Shown here: one piece after another, positions 5,961-8,040 of the stretch | Position numbering within the stretch: the first letter of the stretch is position 1 | Layout of the letters: every line of letters starts with the position of its first letter | Source of the DNA: JBHIBA01 sp046758845 | GTDB taxonomy: Bacteria > UBA8248 > JACPRG01 > G963555815 | Length of the DNA: 8,040 nt | Direction of reading: 5' to 3' | Assembly (NCBI GenBank): GCA_046758845.1 | Contig: JBHIBA010000215.1 | Coordinates: 1-8,040, forward strand | Notes under the pieces: generated by a model | What the model saw: the letters and a program-made list of their open reading frames with translations, nothing else | The model's database searches: none | Told to the model about the DNA's origin: nothing | Program-made: the position numbers and the translations under genes

Positions 5961-6911
5961 TCAGAAGTATTCGTCCACCTCGGCGAGCATCCGCGCAGCT
6001 CGCCTTCGGGCGATGGTGTTGGCCAGGCGCTCGGCGGGAAAGACCCCGGCGGGCGCCTCCGTCACTTTCTTTAAGAGTTTCACGTACGCCTCGCGGTCTT
6101 GGGCGGGGACCGCGAAGTAACGCGCGTAAAACACCCAGTTGATCAGGAACTTGCCTCCGGAGAGCTCCGTCGCGCGCGCCAGGTGCCGTTTGGCCGCCGC
6201 CACGTCCCCCCCCGCGATCTTGGGTCTTCCGCCGTAGTAAGAGCCGAGGAAGACGTGAGCGCCGCCATAGAAGTATCCCTCGTCCAGCTCGAGCACGCGC
6301 TGCATCATGGCCACGACGCGGGGGAGGTCCGCCAGCGCCCTGGGGGAGCTTTGGTTCAACTTAATCCAGTTCGCCCAGTTGTACGCCGTCCAGAAAATGG
6401 CCGGGACCGCCCCCCTCCCCAGGTCCTTGACCCCTTGCTGGAATTGCTCCAGACGCGGGGGCGGGGAGAAGCCGTGAAGGCGCAGCAGGCGCAGGCCGTG
6501 GGCCCGTCCCCGAAGATAGAGCCTCGCGGCCCTTTGGAGGTCATCTTCCTCGGCGAAGGCGAAGGCGTATCCCCCGAATCCCCTCGCCGCCAACAGGAGC
6601 AGCTTGCGGTTGGCCGGGTCCGCTTTCAGGAGACCTTCAAGCAGTTTCAGGTTCGAGGCCGCCGCCGCTTCCGCCAGGACCGGGTCTTCCTCCTCGTTGA
6701 ACGCCGCGAAGGTGTCCTCGATGATCGCGGCCGTGGATCGAACCGCAAGCTGCTTCAAGGTACAGCCCAAGAGCGGAAGACTCAGCAAAGAGACTGCGAG
6801 GAAGAGAGCGGAAGGCGGGCGCAGCCTGAAGCCGGCTCCTGGTCGGGGAGACGATTTCCTCAATGTGCGTGTGCGCCGTTGTCCGCGCCGGCCGGGCAGG
6901 GAAAACCGCAT
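5961..6911 (-). CDS. tatT: TatT-family TRAP transporter accessory lipoprotein
   Basis: This 316-residue lipoprotein is built of helical, TPR-like repeats. In Treponema pallidum the TatT homologue forms a trimeric complex with the TRAP binding protein TatP and is thought to aid ligand delivery in the periplasm. The lipobox is LLGC with Cys50, after an unusually long basic leader. Family-like segments are YFYGGAHVFLGSYYG (213-227), GRPKIAGGD (228-236), the ATELSGGKFLINWVFYARYF stretch (247-266) and the EVDEYF end. The ATG at 6911 lies eight bases past the stop of the upstream DUF3568 gene and has no clear Shine-Dalgarno, suggesting reinitiation. Its usual partner dctP does not follow. The dctP gene is 2.9 kb away behind a decayed copy of this gene's 3' end. 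Confidence 0.88.
   Translation of the reverse strand: MRFSLPGRRGQRRTRTLRKSSPRPGAGFRLRPPSALFLAVSLLSLPLLGCTLKQLAVRSTAAIIEDTFAAFNEEEDPVLAEAAAASNLKLLEGLLKADPANRKLLLLAARGFGGYAFAFAEEDDLQRAARLYLRGRAHGLRLLRLHGFSPPPRLEQFQQGVKDLGRGAVPAIFWTAYNWANWIKLNQSSPRALADLPRVVAMMQRVLELDEGYFYGGAHVFLGSYYGGRPKIAGGDVAAAKRHLARATELSGGKFLINWVFYARYFAVPAQDREAYVKLLKKVTEAPAGVFPAERLANTIARRRAARMLAEVDEYF
5965..6155 (-). repeat. direct repeat copy B (tatT tail)
   Basis: This is the right copy, lying inside the intact tatT. Homology with copy A covers the last 60-odd codons of the gene. Beyond it only weak protein-level similarity remains. Confidence 0.85.
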
Positions 6912-6918
6912 GGGGTCG

Positions 6919-7374
6919 TCATTTCTTGGGGGCGAGGTTGGCGGCCGTGCGGCGGAGGATTTCGGCGGCCGTCGACGTGTCTTTCTGGAGGAAGCCCACG
7001 TCGGCGTCCACAAAAATCTTTGTCGCCTTGGAGGTGACGCGCTTGAGGTCCACCGTGACGTTCAGGTTTGGTGTGGTTGCGATGAACCTCGTGCCTTGGG
7101 CCGTGGTGATCGGCCCGCCGGGTTTCATGCCCAGGTCTTCCAGGGCTTTCTTCACGGCCCTCTTCGTGGCGGCCAGGTCCGCGTTGACGGTCCGGTAGGC
7201 GACGTTGATCGGGTTATATCCCACGCCTTCGACGCTGGGTCCCGAGCCGCATCCCGGCAGGAGTCCCGCGGCCATCAGGCAGGACAAAAGTATCAACGCT
7301 GGCGCGCGAGGTTTCCGCTGTCTCGGAAGATTCAATCGATACACGGCAACTCTCCACATAAGGGTTCGCCTCAT
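6919..7374 (-). CDS. DUF3568-type lipoprotein (second paralogue)
   Basis: This exported lipoprotein is up to 151 residues long, with lipobox LPGC (Cys42) after a hydrophobic run at 26-39. The mature domain (about 58-145) aligns along its length with the protein encoded at 7371-7910. Shared positions include AVKKALEDLG/AVLALEEMAI, GGPITT/SGPIRT, RFIATT/RIAAVT and EILRRT/EIVRRT. This is the compact DUF3568 pattern, and its function is unknown. The ATG at 7374 overlaps the upstream stop (ATGA) but lacks a Shine-Dalgarno. GTG at 7344-7342 is preceded by GGAGAG at a 5-nt spacing and would give a more normal leader, so the true start is uncertain. Seven bases separate its stop from tatT, implying one transcript and an envelope role linked to the TatT system. 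Confidence 0.82.
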   Translation of the reverse strand: MRRTLMWRVAVYRLNLPRQRKPRAPALILLSCLMAAGLLPGCGSGPSVEGVGYNPINVAYRTVNADLAATKRAVKKALEDLGMKPGGPITTAQGTRFIATTPNLNVTVDLKRVTSKATKIFVDADVGFLQKDTSTAAEILRRTAANLAPKK

Positions 7375-7910
7375 CGGGCTTGCGTTGAGGGAGACAAGAT
7401 GATCAATCCAGTCCGTCTGGCTATCGTGCTCACGGCCGTTGGCGCCCTCACGCGGTCGATGGCGGATCCGGTTCGCCGGACGATTTCAATCGCCGTCGCC
7501 AAATCCTTTTTAATATAACCCTTTTTCGCATTTACCGTGATCTGGGAGACGCGATCGGTTACCGGCTCGATATCAATCATGATGTCGAGCCTCGAGGTGA
7601 CAGCCGCGATGCGAAAGCCCTCCTCCGTCCGAATGGGTCCCGAGCCTTCGATGGCCATCTCCTCCAGCGCCAGAACGGCCGCCGTCTTTAGGGTGCGAAT
7701 ATCCGTCGTGAAACTCTCGCGAGCAATATTATCATAAGAATACTGAAGTCCCTTGACCGTGCTCGCGGTTCCTCCCGCCAGGAACGCCGCACACCCGTTC
7801 GCAAAAAGAAACGCGCCCATCAGCCCCCAAAGGAGGGCTGTCTGCGCCGTCTTCCCGAGCAGGGATTCCCCGCCCGAGGCCCGAGCTCCTCTTTGCGCCG
7901 AAGGGACCAT
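7371..7910 (-). CDS. DUF3568-type lipoprotein (first paralogue, operon leader)
   Basis: A 179-residue exported protein with a leader ending in FANGC. Cys40 is the probable lipidation site, but Ala at -3 and Asn at -2 make the lipobox imperfect. The start of the mature protein (CAAFLAGGTAS) and the domain with AAVLALEEMAIEGSGPIRTEEGFRIAAVTSRLDIMIDIEPV match the DUF3568 pattern and the paralogue next door. A tail of about 32 residues after EIVRRT is not shared with the paralogue and carries the overlap with the next gene. The ATG at 7910 has GGCGGA just upstream (7914-7919). Function is unknown. The gene leads the DUF3568-DUF3568-tatT operon. Part of it is notably less GC-rich (7681-7740 about 45%). 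Confidence 0.82.
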   Translation of the reverse strand: MVPSAQRGARASGGESLLGKTAQTALLWGLMGAFLFANGCAAFLAGGTASTVKGLQYSYDNIARESFTTDIRTLKTAAVLALEEMAIEGSGPIRTEEGFRIAAVTSRLDIMIDIEPVTDRVSQITVNAKKGYIKKDLATAIEIVRRTGSAIDRVRAPTAVSTIARRTGLIILSPSTQAR

Positions 7911-7954
7911 CGTTCCGCCGAATCCGAGAAAAAGTATCCGACAATACCTGCCTT

Positions 7955-7984
7955 AGTATCCATGCGCCGCCCCCCGAACGTCAA
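7955..7984 (-). promoter_or_regulatory. candidate sigma70-type promoter for the DUF3568-tatT operon
   Basis: On the minus strand TTGACG (7984-7979) and GATACT (7960-7955) are separated by 18 bases, giving a start site near 7948 and a leader of about 38 nt to ATG 7910. The heptamer GGATACT recurs at 7939-7933, exactly 22 bases from the first copy. That could be an alternative -10 or part of an operator. The -10 matches consensus at only four of six positions. Confidence 0.5.
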
Positions 7985-8005
7985 GCCCTGAGTTAATGTT
8001 TGCTG

Positions 8006-8040
8006 TATAAATGATGATAAATTAAGGAGTTACTAGTGTC
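8006..8040 (+). promoter_or_regulatory. possible start region of a divergent plus-strand gene cut by the window edge
   Basis: TATAAA (8006-8011) resembles a -10 box. AAGGAG (8024-8029) lies six bases before GTG (8036-8038). Together they could begin a gene running off the right edge, divergent from the DUF3568-tatT operon. Only one full codon is visible, so this is tentative. Confidence 0.3.

Noticed and set aside
6099..7037. 312-residue plus-strand frame antisense to tatT
   Set aside because: It is a shadow frame; tatT on the minus strand has a lipobox and family motifs.
1..8040. CRISPR array, tRNA or rRNA genes
   Set aside because: No regularly spaced repeats and no cloverleaf or rRNA-like conserved stretches were seen on either strand.

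Overview
The window comes from a GC-rich Gram-negative bacterium. It has several lipoprotein signal sequences, a glycine-zipper outer-membrane antigen and a TRAP transporter of the TatT-associated type. This combination is seen in deltaproteobacteria (Desulfobacterota), NC10, Nitrospirota and related environmental lineages; I cannot place it more precisely from sequence alone.

Layout, right to left on the minus strand. A promoter-like site (7955-7984) precedes a three-gene lipoprotein operon: two tandem DUF3568-type paralogues (7910-7371 and 7374-6919, overlapping by 4 nt) and then an intact TatT-type TRAP accessory lipoprotein (6911-5961). No dctP follows this tatT. Instead there is a 160-nt gap carrying what looks like the N-terminus of an IS3-family transposase.

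The middle block (about 3231-5960) is of different character. It holds two plus-strand genes for small exported proteins (4819-5121, and a 17-kDa-antigen-like glycine-zipper lipoprotein at 5295-5798). It also holds about 700 nt of AT-richer, repeat-laden intergenic DNA with a long palindromic element at 4410-4532, and a minus-strand DUF3108 protein (4112-3231).

The left third (minus strand) is a complete tripartite TRAP transporter, dctP-dctQ-dctM (3018-174). Its junctions are consecutive 4-nt overlaps using three different start codons. Directly upstream of dctP, and overlapping it through ATGA, lies a frameshifted remnant of a second tatT 3' end (3015-about 3230). It is roughly 85% identical in DNA to the 3' end of the intact tatT 2.9 kb away.

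Interpretation: the ancestral order was probably DUF3568-DUF3568-tatT-dctP-dctQ-dctM. The 2.7-kb middle block now sits between two copies of the tatT tail, possibly through an IS-associated rearrangement. The DctP protein has Trp where ordinary TRAP binding proteins carry the ligand-carboxylate-binding Arg, which fits a TatT-type system handling a non-classical, perhaps hydrophobic, ligand.
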